Source: an uncultured Anaerobiospirillum sp. (GTDB taxonomy: Bacteria; Pseudomonadota; Gammaproteobacteria; Enterobacterales; Succinivibrionaceae). From it: a stretch of DNA of 64,000 nt. Location of the stretch: positions 1 through 64,000 of the forward strand of contig CALXNA010000017.1 of NCBI GenBank assembly GCA_944389615.1, given 5' to 3'. Below the pieces are notes generated by a model. That model worked only from the letters and a program-made list of their open reading frames with translations, was not told the origin of the DNA and did no database searches. The translations under genes were made by a program, and so were the position numbers. Shown in pieces: positions 44,121 through 53,899 of this stretch (its first letter is position 1; each line of letters begins with the position of its first letter).

Positions 44121-45380
44121 TTATGCGTGCGGCAAGTTATCTTGCGGCAAGAGCGCCACGACCGCCGCGGCGATCCGCTCTAAACCATTCCCATCATAGA
44201 CCTGCAGACAATTATGGGTAAACTCAGGCGCGTGCGCAATCAGCTCGGCCATGGTTTGCGCCACCACTGCCGCATCCCCAAGCTGCGCAAGGCTCAGGTC
44301 AAGGCCGAAGCGGAATTGCTTGAAGGCCGCCGGGCCACCTTGCTGGTTGTCGGCAATGGCGACGCCGATGGTCGGAATGCCCGCTGCAAGGCGCTCGCGG
44401 AACATGCCGCCATAGGCGCCGATGGCGATGTCATGCTTAAAGAGCAAGTCGGCGACATCGTTGCAGTGGCGGAGCAGGTGCACGCGCTCGGCGTATTCAG
44501 GCGGAATTTGGGCGAGTTGCTCTTGGAGCTGAGGGTAGTCGTTATTGGAGGCCCCGGCTACCACGGTAAAGGCGTAGCGCTCGTAAAGGCGGCCTTGGAG
44601 CAGAGCCTGCGTAAAGGTCAGGCAGGCTGAGACCGGGTCGGCCCCGCCGAAGTTGACAAAGACGCGGACGGGTACAGTGGCTGAGGCTTTAAGGTCGATC
44701 CCGGCCGCGGCAAGCTGAGCTTTGAGCTCGTCCGGGGCAAACTGCGCGGCGTTGACGACCGGTGGAAGGGGCCTAGTGAGGTCTTGTCCGATGAGCGCGC
44801 GCACGCTCAGGGCATTGCTATGGGCACAGCAGTTACAGCTAGGTTGAGCTAGCTGATAGTTCTGCGGATAGAAGCGCTCGGCGGTCAAGGAATAGCGCGC
44901 GCCTAGTAAGAGCTGACAGTGTTCAGGACACAGCTTTTGGTAGGCCGCAGCATTGGGGCGTAGGTTCTGATCTAAGAGCAGGTCGCAGTAGTGCGGCCGG
45001 TCGTAGAGATCGTCGACCACCATGATCTTAGCGCGGCGCGCCAGCGGCTCCTCAAAGCGCGCGTCAATGGCATAGTCATCGATGATCAAGACCTGCGGCA
45101 GGGCCTCATCAGGTTGCGCCAGCAAGCAGGTCAGGACATCGTCCTTGGTGGCAAAGGTCTTGATCTCATCGTACTCGGCGCATAGCGGCCGCAGGTTCTC
45201 ATCAAAGGCATAGACGAAGAGGTGCAGCCGTGCGTAGGCCTTGAGCTTGGGCAGCAGCGGCTTGATGCGCATCAGGTGGCCGGTGCCGATGCTGCGGTTG
45301 GCGCGGACAATCACGCCGATGCTGGGCTGGGCGGTTGAAGTGGGGGCGCTGCTGGGGACGCAGTTGGCGGTTTGGCTCAT
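44121..45380 (-). CDS. pseG: UDP-2,4-diacetamido-2,4,6-trideoxy-beta-L-altropyranose hydrolase
   Basis: 419 residues, longer than typical PseG (about 270-350). It removes UDP to release 2,4-diacetamido-2,4,6-trideoxy-L-altrose in pseudaminic acid synthesis. The opening IGVIVRANRSIGTGHLMRIKPL carries the conserved G-x-GH-x-x-R catalytic His, and VDDLYDRPHYCDLLLDQNL, FVNFGGADP and the late AYGGMFRERLAAGIPTIGVAIADNQ are PseG/GT28-like. An insert with paired Cys (CNCCAH, near 185) explains the extra length. 10 bp downstream of pseF. Confidence 0.88.
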   Translation of the reverse strand: MSQTANCVPSSAPTSTAQPSIGVIVRANRSIGTGHLMRIKPLLPKLKAYARLHLFVYAFDENLRPLCAEYDEIKTFATKDDVLTCLLAQPDEALPQVLIIDDYAIDARFEEPLARRAKIMVVDDLYDRPHYCDLLLDQNLRPNAAAYQKLCPEHCQLLLGARYSLTAERFYPQNYQLAQPSCNCCAHSNALSVRALIGQDLTRPLPPVVNAAQFAPDELKAQLAAAGIDLKASATVPVRVFVNFGGADPVSACLTFTQALLQGRLYERYAFTVVAGASNNDYPQLQEQLAQIPPEYAERVHLLRHCNDVADLLFKHDIAIGAYGGMFRERLAAGIPTIGVAIADNQQGGPAAFKQFRFGLDLSLAQLGDAAVVAQTMAELIAHAPEFTHNCLQVYDGNGLERIAAAVVALLPQDNLPHA

Positions 45381-45390
45381 AGGTGGCCCC

Positions 45391-46140
45391 TTAGCGCTTA
45401 CCGAGCTTGGTAATGGCTTCGGCCAAGATCAAGGCGTATTCCCAGTCCTCTGGGGTATCGATATCGATGACGCGATAGCGCGGCATCTCGAACATGCGAT
45501 AGGTGAACTCGTTCGCGCGCGAGTGGTCGGGCTCGGTGGCGCTGCCATCGAGCAGAGCGCCGTGGGTTGCCTCGAGCAGGCGCGGACTGTGGAAGTAGAA
45601 CTGCCCGGCGTCTTGGAAGCTGCGCGGCAAGTCCTGCGAGCGCATCATCTGGCACTCAGGCATAATCGGAATTGGGGCGCCCGCGGGGCTTTGGTAGAAG
45701 CCGCGCTGGATCGGGAATGGGAACTCGCAGCAGGCGAAGATGTAGTCGGCGTGTGCCGCCTGATACTGCTCATAGGCCGCCTTGAGATACTCGGGGGTGA
45801 GGAGCGGCGCGGTAGCATAGACGGTCAAAATGGTGTCGTAGTGGTGGCCCAGTTGCGTCATCTTGCGGTAGGCATCGAGGGCGACTACCGCGGTACCGGC
45901 GTAGTCGTTGGAGAGCTCCGCTGAGCGCATAAAGGGCACCTGCGCCCCATAGCGCTGCGCGACCGCGGCGATCTCCGGATCGTCGGTGGAGACAATGACA
46001 TCGGTGCACAGGCCTGATTGCAGACAGTTTTCGATGCTGTAGGCGATGAGCGGCTTGCCTAAGAAGTCCTTGATGTTCTTGTGGGGAATGCGCTTGGAGC
46101 CGCCGCGGGCGGGGATTACCGCTAAAACTGAGTTAGCCAT
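45391..46140 (-). CDS. pseF: Pseudaminic acid cytidylyltransferase
   Basis: 249 residues. It activates pseudaminic acid with CTP. Visible: nucleotide loop AVIPARGGSKRIPHKNIKDF, PLIAYSIE, VIVSTDDPEIAAVA, TAPLLTPEYLKAAYE and the C-terminal VIDIDTPEDWEYA, matching the NeuA/PseF family. The gene overlaps closely with its neighbours (2 bp after pseC, 10 bp before pseG), so pseC-F-G are one translation-coupled unit. Confidence 0.93.
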   Translation of the reverse strand: MANSVLAVIPARGGSKRIPHKNIKDFLGKPLIAYSIENCLQSGLCTDVIVSTDDPEIAAVAQRYGAQVPFMRSAELSNDYAGTAVVALDAYRKMTQLGHHYDTILTVYATAPLLTPEYLKAAYEQYQAAHADYIFACCEFPFPIQRGFYQSPAGAPIPIMPECQMMRSQDLPRSFQDAGQFYFHSPRLLEATHGALLDGSATEPDHSRANEFTYRMFEMPRYRVIDIDTPEDWEYALILAEAITKLGKR

Positions 46141-46142
46141 AC

Positions 46143-47321
46143 TTACTCCTTATGCTCGATCTTGTCCTGATGCTCGATCTTGTCCAAGGCAGCCGCAATG
46201 ATGGTGGCGACCATGCTCTGCTCGACGCGCGTGATCTTGGTGTGCAGCGGAATCGTCAGAGTGTGCTCGTAGAAGTATTCAGCCCCCGGCAGCGGGTCGT
46301 GGTACTTGAGGCGCTGGTAGTACGGCTGGCGGTAGATCGGGATGTAGTGGATCTGCGCGCCTACGCCCTTATCGCGCAGCGTCTGGTAGATCTCGTTGCG
46401 GTGCTCAACTTGGATCTGATAGAGGTGCCACGAGCTCTCAAAGCCCGGCATGTCTGCTACCGGCAGCTTGACCAAGTTTGGGTCGAGGATGTCGACGTAT
46501 GAGCGCGCCAGCTCGCGGCGCTTTTGTAAGAAGCGCTCGAGGCGATTCATCTGGGAGATACCCAAGGCCGCTTGTACCTCGCTCATGCGGTAGTTGTAGC
46601 CTAGCATTTGCTGCTCATAGTAGAAGCCCGGCATGTCCGGATTTTCCATCTGGGCAGGATCATGGGTGATGCCATGGGAGTGCAAAAGGCGAATCTTGGC
46701 GGCGAGCTCTTCGTTGTCGGTGAGGCAAGCGCCACCTTCGGCAGTGGTGATGATCTTAACCGGGTGGAAGGAGAAGACCGCGACATCTGAGAACTTGCAC
46801 TTGCCGATGAGCATGCCCTCATAGGTCGCGCCTAAGGCGTGCGAGGCGTCTTCAATCAGGGCAAAGCCATAGCGCTCCTTTAAGTTTTGCAGATAGCGCA
46901 GCTCGCATGGGCGCCCGGACAAGTGCACCGCGACCACGGCCTTCGGCAGCGGCAGGTTATTTTGCTCAGCTTCCTTGAGCATTTGCCCGAGCTTGACATG
47001 GTCGAGGTTGCCGGTGTGCGGGTCGACGTCGATAAAGCGCACCGTGGCGCCGCAGTAGCGGGCGCAGTTGGCCGAAGCCACAAAGCTGATGGCACTGACC
47101 CAGACCTCGTCTTGCGGGCCGACGTCTAAGGCCAGCATGCAAAGATGCAAGGCGGCCGTGGCGTTTGAGACCGCGACGGCGTAGCCTGCATCGGTGTAGG
47201 AGCATAAGCACTCTTCAAACTCGCTGACGCGCGGGCCACACGTTAAGTAATCGGAGCGTAGCACGCGCTCCACCGCTTGGATATCATCTTCGTTGATGTT
47301 CTGAGTGCTATAGGGAATCAT
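46143..47321 (-). CDS. pseC: UDP-4-amino-4,6-dideoxy-N-acetyl-beta-L-altrosamine transaminase
   Basis: 392 residues. PLP-dependent aminotransferase of the DegT/DnrJ/EryC1 family, second step of pseudaminic acid synthesis. Visible: PYSTQNINEDDIQAVERVLRSDYLTCGP opening of PseC, AVSNATAALHL, EDASHALGATYEG, and PLP lysine in FSFHPVKIITTAEGG. A terminator-like hairpin (47371-47412) lies between it and pseB, so it may have its own promoter or receive only part of the pseB transcripts. Confidence 0.95.
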   Translation of the reverse strand: MIPYSTQNINEDDIQAVERVLRSDYLTCGPRVSEFEECLCSYTDAGYAVAVSNATAALHLCMLALDVGPQDEVWVSAISFVASANCARYCGATVRFIDVDPHTGNLDHVKLGQMLKEAEQNNLPLPKAVVAVHLSGRPCELRYLQNLKERYGFALIEDASHALGATYEGMLIGKCKFSDVAVFSFHPVKIITTAEGGACLTDNEELAAKIRLLHSHGITHDPAQMENPDMPGFYYEQQMLGYNYRMSEVQAALGISQMNRLERFLQKRRELARSYVDILDPNLVKLPVADMPGFESSWHLYQIQVEHRNEIYQTLRDKGVGAQIHYIPIYRQPYYQRLKYHDPLPGAEYFYEHTLTIPLHTKITRVEQSMVATIIAAALDKIEHQDKIEHKE

Positions 47322-47370
47322 GCTGAACCTGTTGTGACACGCCGGGCGAGTGCCCGAGCTTAGGTCAATG

Positions 47371-47412
47371 AAAAAGGGTCAGGAGGTCGCGCGTGCAACC
47401 GATGCCTGACCC
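47371..47412 (-). terminator. Intra-cluster terminator between pseB and pseC
   Basis: On the minus strand GGGTCAGG pairs perfectly with CCTGACCC (8 bp), followed at once by TTTTT. It lies about 92 nt after the pseB stop and 50 nt before the pseC start. It would reduce downstream expression relative to pseB. Confidence 0.8.
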
Positions 47413-47504
47413 CTCCGGTAAACTGATGTGGCGCGCCCGAGCGGCGGCGCTGGGCTGCTGGTGCGGCCGGGCGCGGGCGCCGTGGCGCTGTGCGCAGCTT
47501 GCGC

Positions 47505-48581
<1,077 letters not shown>

Positions 48582-48725
48582 TTAGCCCGACAGCTAAGAA
48601 CGAATGCAAAGCAGGCAGCATAACAGGGGCGGCTCCCACTGTTACACCTGAGGCTGCAAGGTGAGGTGCACGGCACCCCCAAAAGTAAGAAGGTCACGGG
48701 TGACGTCCTTGACCGCGCTCCCTGC

Positions 48726-48741
48726 GGCAAAACTAATGCCA
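48726..48741 (-). promoter_or_regulatory. Candidate sigma-54 promoter of the pse genes
   Basis: Minus strand TGGCATT-AGTT-TTGCC has GG and GC 12 nt apart, as in the -24/-12 consensus TGGCACG-N4-TTGCW. It lies in the 328-bp gap between flrA and pseB; the rest of that gap shows no gene. A TACAAT box partly overlaps the region and could be a sigma-70 alternative. Flagellar sigma-54 control of glycosylation genes would be logical with FlrA adjacent. Confidence 0.5.
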
Positions 48742-48861
48742 TTGTAACGGTATGTGCACCCAAAAAACTTAACTAAATACGCAAAGCTGACACTTGCTGC
48801 GCTGCTGCGCGCCGTCACTCTCGCCAGCAGGCCGCGGCAAGGCGCGGCGGCAGCCGCTGAC

Positions 48862-50454
48862 CTACTGCGCGGTCAGGCCGTACTTCTTCATCTTTTCGAT
48901 CAAGGTGGTGCGGCGCAGGCCCAGCGTCTCGGCGGCCTTGGCCACCACGCCGTTGGTCTGCTCGAGCGCTTGCTTGATCATCGAGATCTCGATGTCGGTG
49001 ATCATGTCCTTGAGGTTGACGCCCTCAGGGCGCAGGCGCGGCACAAAGGCCTCGGCCATATCATCTTCATTGCGGATGACGGGCAGATCCGGCAGGTCGC
49101 TCTTCGGCGCGTCAGCGGATTCTTCGGGCAGTACCACATTGTGGGCCGGGCGGCTATTTTTGCCGCTTTGAGCGCTGGTCGCGCTTGGCTCGATGCTGCT
49201 CGGGTCGTCAAGCGCGAAGTTATCGCTCGGCTCAAACTCGTCAGGGGCGGTAAAGGCCTCAAGCAAGGCCTCGCGCTCGGCCACCGGATCGTCGGCGACC
49301 TTATCGCCTAAGTACTTAGCCGGGAGATCGGAGGCGTCTACTACCTCGTTAGGGTGGAGGATGAGCAGGCGCTCGACTAAGTTGGAGAGCTCACGGACAT
49401 TGCCCTTCCACTCGTTTTGCATCAGGGCCAGCATGGCGCGCTGGGTAAAGCGGATGGTAGTGTGCTGCTCCTTGCCGTGGCGATTGACCAGCTCTTGGAT
49501 CAAGAGCGGGATGTCGTCAGTGCGCTCGCGCAGCGGCGGCGTTTCAATTGGAAATACGTTGAGGCGATAGAACAGGTCTTCGCGGAAGCGGTTCTCTTGC
49601 ACCATCTGCTCGAGGTTTTGGTGCGTAGCCGCGATCACGCGGACATTGGCGGTGATGATCTTATTGGAGCCGACGCGGGTGAAGGTGCGCTCTTGCAGGA
49701 CGCGCAGAAGCTTAACCTGCATCTGAAATGGCATGTCGCCTATTTCATCTAAGAAGAGCGTGCCGCCTTCGGCTAGCTCAAAGCGGCCTTCGCGCGTGGC
49801 AAAGGCACCGGTGAAGGCACCCTTTTCATGGCCAAAGAGCTCTGACTCTAACAGCTCGCCCGGGATCGCGCCGCAGTTGACCGGTACGAAGGGCTTCTTG
49901 GAGCGATTGGACAGGTCGTGGATGGCGCGTGCGACCACTTCCTTGCCGGTGCCGGACTCACCTAAGATCAAGACATTGGCGTCGGTCGGGGCGACCTGCT
50001 CGATTAAGCGGCGGACGATGCACATGGCATCGGAGCGGCCGACCAAGCGCTTGATCAAAGCGCCGCGGCGGCCATCGGAGCGCCCCGAGAGGCGACTCAT
50101 GGTACGAAAGGACTGGCAGTAGTGCAGAAGCTGCACTAACTCATCGTAGGTGGGCTCCTTGCCCAAGCGCCCGATGTAGTTCGCATCTTCCTTGCCCGAA
50201 GGGATAAATTCGCTGTCACAGACAATGAATGCGGTGCGGGGATACTTGGCGATGATCTTGGCAATCGACGCCTTCCCAGTGAGCGTTCCTAAAATGCACG
50301 CATCCACTTGCTCCGAGGATGAGTCAAGATAAGACAGACAGTCTTCGGTCTCGCCGGTCTGCGTCTGCGCTCCTAAGAACGTAAAGATCGTTTCTAGAGC
50401 TTGGCGTTTATCTTGGTCATGCTCGATGATGAGCACATTTCCTGAAAACTGCAT
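48862..50454 (-). CDS. flrA: Sigma-54-dependent flagellar master regulator (FlrA/FleQ type)
   Basis: 530 residues from [18 protein letters not shown] (AGGCGAG 3 nt upstream). It activates sigma-54 promoters of flagellar genes. Domains: N-terminal FleQ receiver-like domain (1-125) without a clear phosphoacceptor Asp cluster; AAA+ domain with Walker [15 protein letters not shown] loop for sigma-54 contact ([18 protein letters not shown]), [10 protein letters not shown] and arginine-finger region [13 protein letters not shown]; a long acidic linker (about 390-470); C-terminal Fis-type helix-turn-helix ([27 protein letters not shown]). The linker is longer than usual. Located directly upstream of the pse genes and facing away from flgJ. 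Confidence 0.93.
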   Translation of the reverse strand: MQFSGNVLIIEHDQDKRQALETIFTFLGAQTQTGETEDCLSYLDSSSEQVDACILGTLTGKASIAKIIAKYPRTAFIVCDSEFIPSGKEDANYIGRLGKEPTYDELVQLLHYCQSFRTMSRLSGRSDGRRGALIKRLVGRSDAMCIVRRLIEQVAPTDANVLILGESGTGKEVVARAIHDLSNRSKKPFVPVNCGAIPGELLESELFGHEKGAFTGAFATREGRFELAEGGTLFLDEIGDMPFQMQVKLLRVLQERTFTRVGSNKIITANVRVIAATHQNLEQMVQENRFREDLFYRLNVFPIETPPLRERTDDIPLLIQELVNRHGKEQHTTIRFTQRAMLALMQNEWKGNVRELSNLVERLLILHPNEVVDASDLPAKYLGDKVADDPVAEREALLEAFTAPDEFEPSDNFALDDPSSIEPSATSAQSGKNSRPAHNVVLPEESADAPKSDLPDLPVIRNEDDMAEAFVPRLRPEGVNLKDMITDIEISMIKQALEQTNGVVAKAAETLGLRRTTLIEKMKKYGLTAQ

Positions 50455-51152
50455 AAACTCGCCTTTGCGTAGGCCTAACACAGAGCTAAAAGCCCATTTG
50501 ACGTAATCTAAGTCCAAGTGCCCACAACCACAAGCAAGGCCAAGAGCGAAGGCCCTCAGCTGAGCTCAAGTGTTTGAGCCTACAGCAGCGAGTAAGCGCA
50601 ATAGTGCAGCAGTCAAGCAGCGCAGCGCCCACCGGCGAGACCTGCCACCTAAGTAGGGTCACCTAGGCAGGGCCATCGTGGTAGAGCCACCGCGGCAGAG
50701 CCACTGAGGCAAGGCCCCAGAGCGGGCTTGAGCCAACTTGACTCCAGCATTGGACTTTTGGCGCAAGTTAGTTCAGTCAAGACGGCAGCTCCGCACGAAC
50801 CGCCGCATGTCCTTGTAACTTACGTCAAGTAGGTTACCAATGAGTATGAACAATGTAATCAGCGCAGAGCTTGGCCCGAAGGCCACTCCTTGCTGGTTTG
50901 AGCATGCAAGTGCGGGCGGCTAGCGCTCAGTGCCTAGTGCACCAAGTCCATTATGTCTACCCACGCTTGTATGAGGTCTAGCCTAGAGCCACGCTGCTTG
51001 ACCGGCAGTGCGTCTCCTTGAGTTTGATCGTATCCGGCACAGGAAGCCTAAAAGCTCTCTCCTAAGACAACCTGCGAATCTTGGTACATCAAGATTGGCC
51101 CTTCCCTCAGCGCAGTCATCACGCAGCAGACGAGTTGCTCGGCCGTAAGGCC

Positions 51153-51232
51153 GTAAGTTGCCGCGGTCGCAAGTTGCCTCGGCTACAAGTGGCGCTGGCC
51201 GCAAGTGGCCTCGGGCGCAAGTGGCGTCGGCC
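51153..51232. repeat. Five copies of a 16-bp tandem repeat
   Basis: Units follow the pattern GCAAGTGGCCTCGGCC with 2-5 changes each: 51153-51168, 51169-51184, 51185-51200, 51201-51216 and 51217-51232. The 16-bp period is not a codon multiple, consistent with non-coding DNA. Flanks contain further CGGCCGTAAG fragments. Confidence 0.85.
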
Positions 51233-51870
51233 GTTTGCACCCGGCGCAACCTGCGCGGCTAGTTGGGCCCAGACGAGGGCTTGTGCTAGTCTACCTTGGG
51301 GCGTTTGGAGCTAGGGAGCTCTTCGGCCGCAAGGGGCGCCTTGGGCTCATCCCAAGCGCACGCCACGGCTCAGGCACTGCCTGACTTAAAGCTGCAGCCA
51401 AGCGCAGCTTCACGTTGTGTACCTGCCGCTTCCACCAAGGAAAAATGTGCCGCGCGCCCGTTGATGACAAGTGTTTAAGGGACGGGTTTGCACCGACAAT
51501 CATACGCTTTTTAAGGGCGCCTTTGGCAGGATTTTGACGGGCTGTCAAAAAATTTGAGGGTTGGATCAGGGCATTTTAGGGCCCTTGTCTTATCTAGATT
51601 CGCTGGGTGCCATGTGACCTGCGGGGCGCCGAGGCCGTCGCTATCGCAATCTTCTCGGCGCCGCTGCGCCCAGTGCAATATCTATCAATGACTTATTTTG
51701 CGCTGCAGCGTGCCGCCAGATCCGATCTGCGGTAGAGCACGTGGTTACTTGTATACAGATCAGAGGGTAAATTGTGCGCAGCTTCACTTGCGCAGATGGT
51801 CGACAAAGTCCGTGTTTAGTGACCTTCTATCGGTATACGTGATATCAACTAGATGCTCACAGCTACTAAT

Positions 51871-51882
51871 GATACCGGTATC
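51871..51882. promoter_or_regulatory. Perfect 12-bp palindrome
   Basis: GATACCGGTATC, in the AT-richer part of the flrA-flgJ spacer, with related GTATAC half-sequences at about 51750 and 51835. It could be a regulator site. No protein can be assigned. Confidence 0.35.
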
Positions 51883-52318
51883 CAAAATAAACATAAGACA
51901 CAGGCAGCACTGGCATCTAGAGCGCGCAATGCCATTCCTGTGATGGTCTTGTACACATCAGTAGTATCTAGTGTGCAGCTTGGCCCACGGGACAGTGTTG
52001 CACCAGATTAGTGCTCACATACACCATTAGTAACAGCAAAATTAGCTGGGTATCACCTCACCATCGTGACGGTGCTCACAAGCGCATGTCGCTGCGTCGC
52101 GCTGGGCGCAGGGGCTTTTATCCTACGTGCACCTACCATGCCTCTCAGCGGCGCATCTAGGGCCGGGGCGCAATTTGTTGCACAAAATTATCATCTTAAG
52201 TCAAGCCAATATGTGGGTATCTGTCAGTAAGGGGCGCAGGGGGGCCTGCCCACTCTGACCCTAAGGCTCCGATTGCGGCAAGAAATGGCTTATTTATCGG
52301 CGCCGTTGCCGTTTGCCG

Positions 52319-52334
52319 TGGCATAACGCTTGCA
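52319..52334 (+). promoter_or_regulatory. Sigma-54 promoter of flgJ
   Basis: TGGCATA-ACGC-TTGCA matches the -24/-12 consensus, with GG (52320-52321) and GC (52332-52333) 12 nt apart and T-rich sequence following. It lies 150 bp upstream of flgJ. With FlrA encoded nearby, sigma-54-dependent control of the late rod/hook genes is well supported. Confidence 0.75.
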
Positions 52335-52481
52335 TTTTTACCTCACTGGACTGATGCCTCGCGCGGCATCAGAAACGAGTCCATCGCGCAGCGCACAGAG
52401 CTGGAGCGCACCGAGTGCGTAAGCGGCGGCAGCGCCTGAGCGCTGGTAACAACGAGTGGGGCGGCAAGTAAGGTTTATCTT

Positions 52482-53627
52482 ATGGATATGAGCTCTCCTG
52501 ACATGCAGAAAGCGCAGGCTAACTTAGGCCTGATCGCTGATACCCGTGGCTTGGACAAGCTGCGGCAAATGGGCCATGGTAGCAACAAGGAAAAGGCTCA
52601 GGCCCTGTACATGGCCGCGCAGCAATTTGAAGCCTTGCTGATGCAGTACTGGGTCGATGGCATGCGCTCTTCAAACGAAACGCTCAATCCGGACTCGCCC
52701 CTGCATAGCAAGTACTCGGGCTTCTTTGATGACATGCTCGCCCAGCAGCAGGTCGGCGCTATGGTGCAAGGCAATGGCACCAGTGGGGGCGCCTCCATCA
52801 ACAAGAATTCGATTACCTATCTCATCACCAAACAGTTTGCCTCAAGCTTAGGCGATGAGGGCAAGGCCTTGCTCGCCGAGCTCGAAGGTCGCCCTCTGCC
52901 GCAAGAGGGGTCGGTGGGCGCGGCTTCGGAGTCGGGCTTTATGCCGCTGAACTCCGAGCAGGGCTTCATGCCGCTCGATCGGCGCCAAGGGGGCTATATG
53001 GCCTTGCTAGGCGAGGCGACGCCGGGCTTTATGCGCCTGAGCGAGGCCGACAAGCAAAAGGCGATCGCTCGCCCTTCGACGCTCTATGCCTCCGCGCAGC
53101 ATAAGAATGGCGCGACCGTGGGTGCCTTAAGTGACCTCTATGGGGCGCTGCCTGATGTCCGCGAGATGCGCAACTTCAAGTCCCCTGAGGACTTTGTCCA
53201 CAAGATGATGCCGTACGCGGTCAAGGCGGTCGAAGGCATCGGCATGAACCCGCTGGTGTTAGTCGCGCAAGCGGCGCTGGAAACGGGCTGGGGCCGACAT
53301 GTGCCGGAGGGCAACAACTACTACGGTATCAAGGCTGGTGCCTCGTGGCAGGGCCCAACCCAAGACCTTGATTCCCCTGAGTTTGAGCAGGGCGCCATGG
53401 TAACGCGCAACTCGCGCTTTAGAGCTTACCCTTCGGTGCTCGAGTCGATGCAGGACTATGTCGCGCTGATCACCGGCAATGAGCGCTACGCCAAGGCGGC
53501 GACCAAGAGCTTTGACCCTGATACCTACTTCGATGAGATCCAGAAGGCCGGTTACGCCACCGACCCGCAGTACGCGGCTAAGCTTAAAAACATTACGCGT
53601 CAGATCGCTTTCATGGCATACAAATAG
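52482..53627 (+). CDS. flgJ: Flagellar rod assembly protein/muramidase FlgJ
   Basis: 381 residues. Periplasmic rod-capping protein that opens the peptidoglycan for the growing rod. N-terminal rod-binding domain (about 35-120: QQFEALLMQYWVDGMR, MLAQQQVG); C-terminal glucosaminidase domain (about 230-381) with catalytic Glu in LVAQAALETGWG and NNYYGIKAG. Between them a linker repeats GFMPL four times with variation (SGFMPL, QGFMPL, GGYMAL, PGFMRL). flgI, which usually precedes flgJ, is not in the window; a 2-kb spacer is there instead. A 272-bp gap separates it from flgK. Confidence 0.96.
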   Translation: MDMSSPDMQKAQANLGLIADTRGLDKLRQMGHGSNKEKAQALYMAAQQFEALLMQYWVDGMRSSNETLNPDSPLHSKYSGFFDDMLAQQQVGAMVQGNGTSGGASINKNSITYLITKQFASSLGDEGKALLAELEGRPLPQEGSVGAASESGFMPLNSEQGFMPLDRRQGGYMALLGEATPGFMRLSEADKQKAIARPSTLYASAQHKNGATVGALSDLYGALPDVREMRNFKSPEDFVHKMMPYAVKAVEGIGMNPLVLVAQAALETGWGRHVPEGNNYYGIKAGASWQGPTQDLDSPEFEQGAMVTRNSRFRAYPSVLESMQDYVALITGNERYAKAATKSFDPDTYFDEIQKAGYATDPQYAAKLKNITRQIAFMAYK

Positions 53628-53771
53628 CATCGACAGGGTGCAAGTTTGGCCTAAATTACGGGCAAAAAGCTGATATTTATCAGGTTTGCGCTACTGCAAA
53701 CGGGCAGGCGGCAAGATTTGCGCCCTGCCGTTAGCGGCGAGCTGCGCCCGCGACGTCGCCCCGCGCGCTCT

Positions 53772-53799
53772 GCGACTTGCGACTTGCGACTTGCGGCTT
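53772..53799 (+). repeat. Heptanucleotide tandem repeat in the flgJ-flgK spacer
   Basis: Three perfect copies of GCGACTT followed by GCGGCTT and a decayed GCGCCTC, about 100 bp upstream of flgK. Short repeats like this can change length by slippage. Confidence 0.7.
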
Positions 53800-53899
53800 G
53801 CGCCTCGCGCGGCCTGCGCTCCGCGCTGCGCACTGCGGCCCCGTTACCAGCTTTGAGCCCTCAGGCGCTGCTGTCATGTTGTTGTAGGAATTTAAGGCA

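Larger units (their letters stand above)
50455..52318. other. Nearly 2 kb without recognisable genes
   Basis: Between flrA and the flgJ promoter no open frame has a good ribosome site or the codon use of neighbouring genes. Composition drifts from GC-rich with short AAGT/CAAG motifs (50.6-51.3 kb) to clearly AT-richer (51.66-52.05 kb). Recognised items are a 16-bp tandem repeat at 51153-51232, a 12-bp palindrome at 51871-51882 and the sigma-54 promoter at the right end. It may hold activator sites, small RNAs or a decayed gene. Confidence 0.5.

Noticed and set aside
51153-51232. CRISPR array
   Set aside because: The 16-bp units are directly adjacent with no spacers and no cas genes are present.
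51698-51943. 81-codon frame in the flrA-flgJ spacer
   Set aside because: No ribosome site, codon use unlike the neighbours and no recognisable motif.
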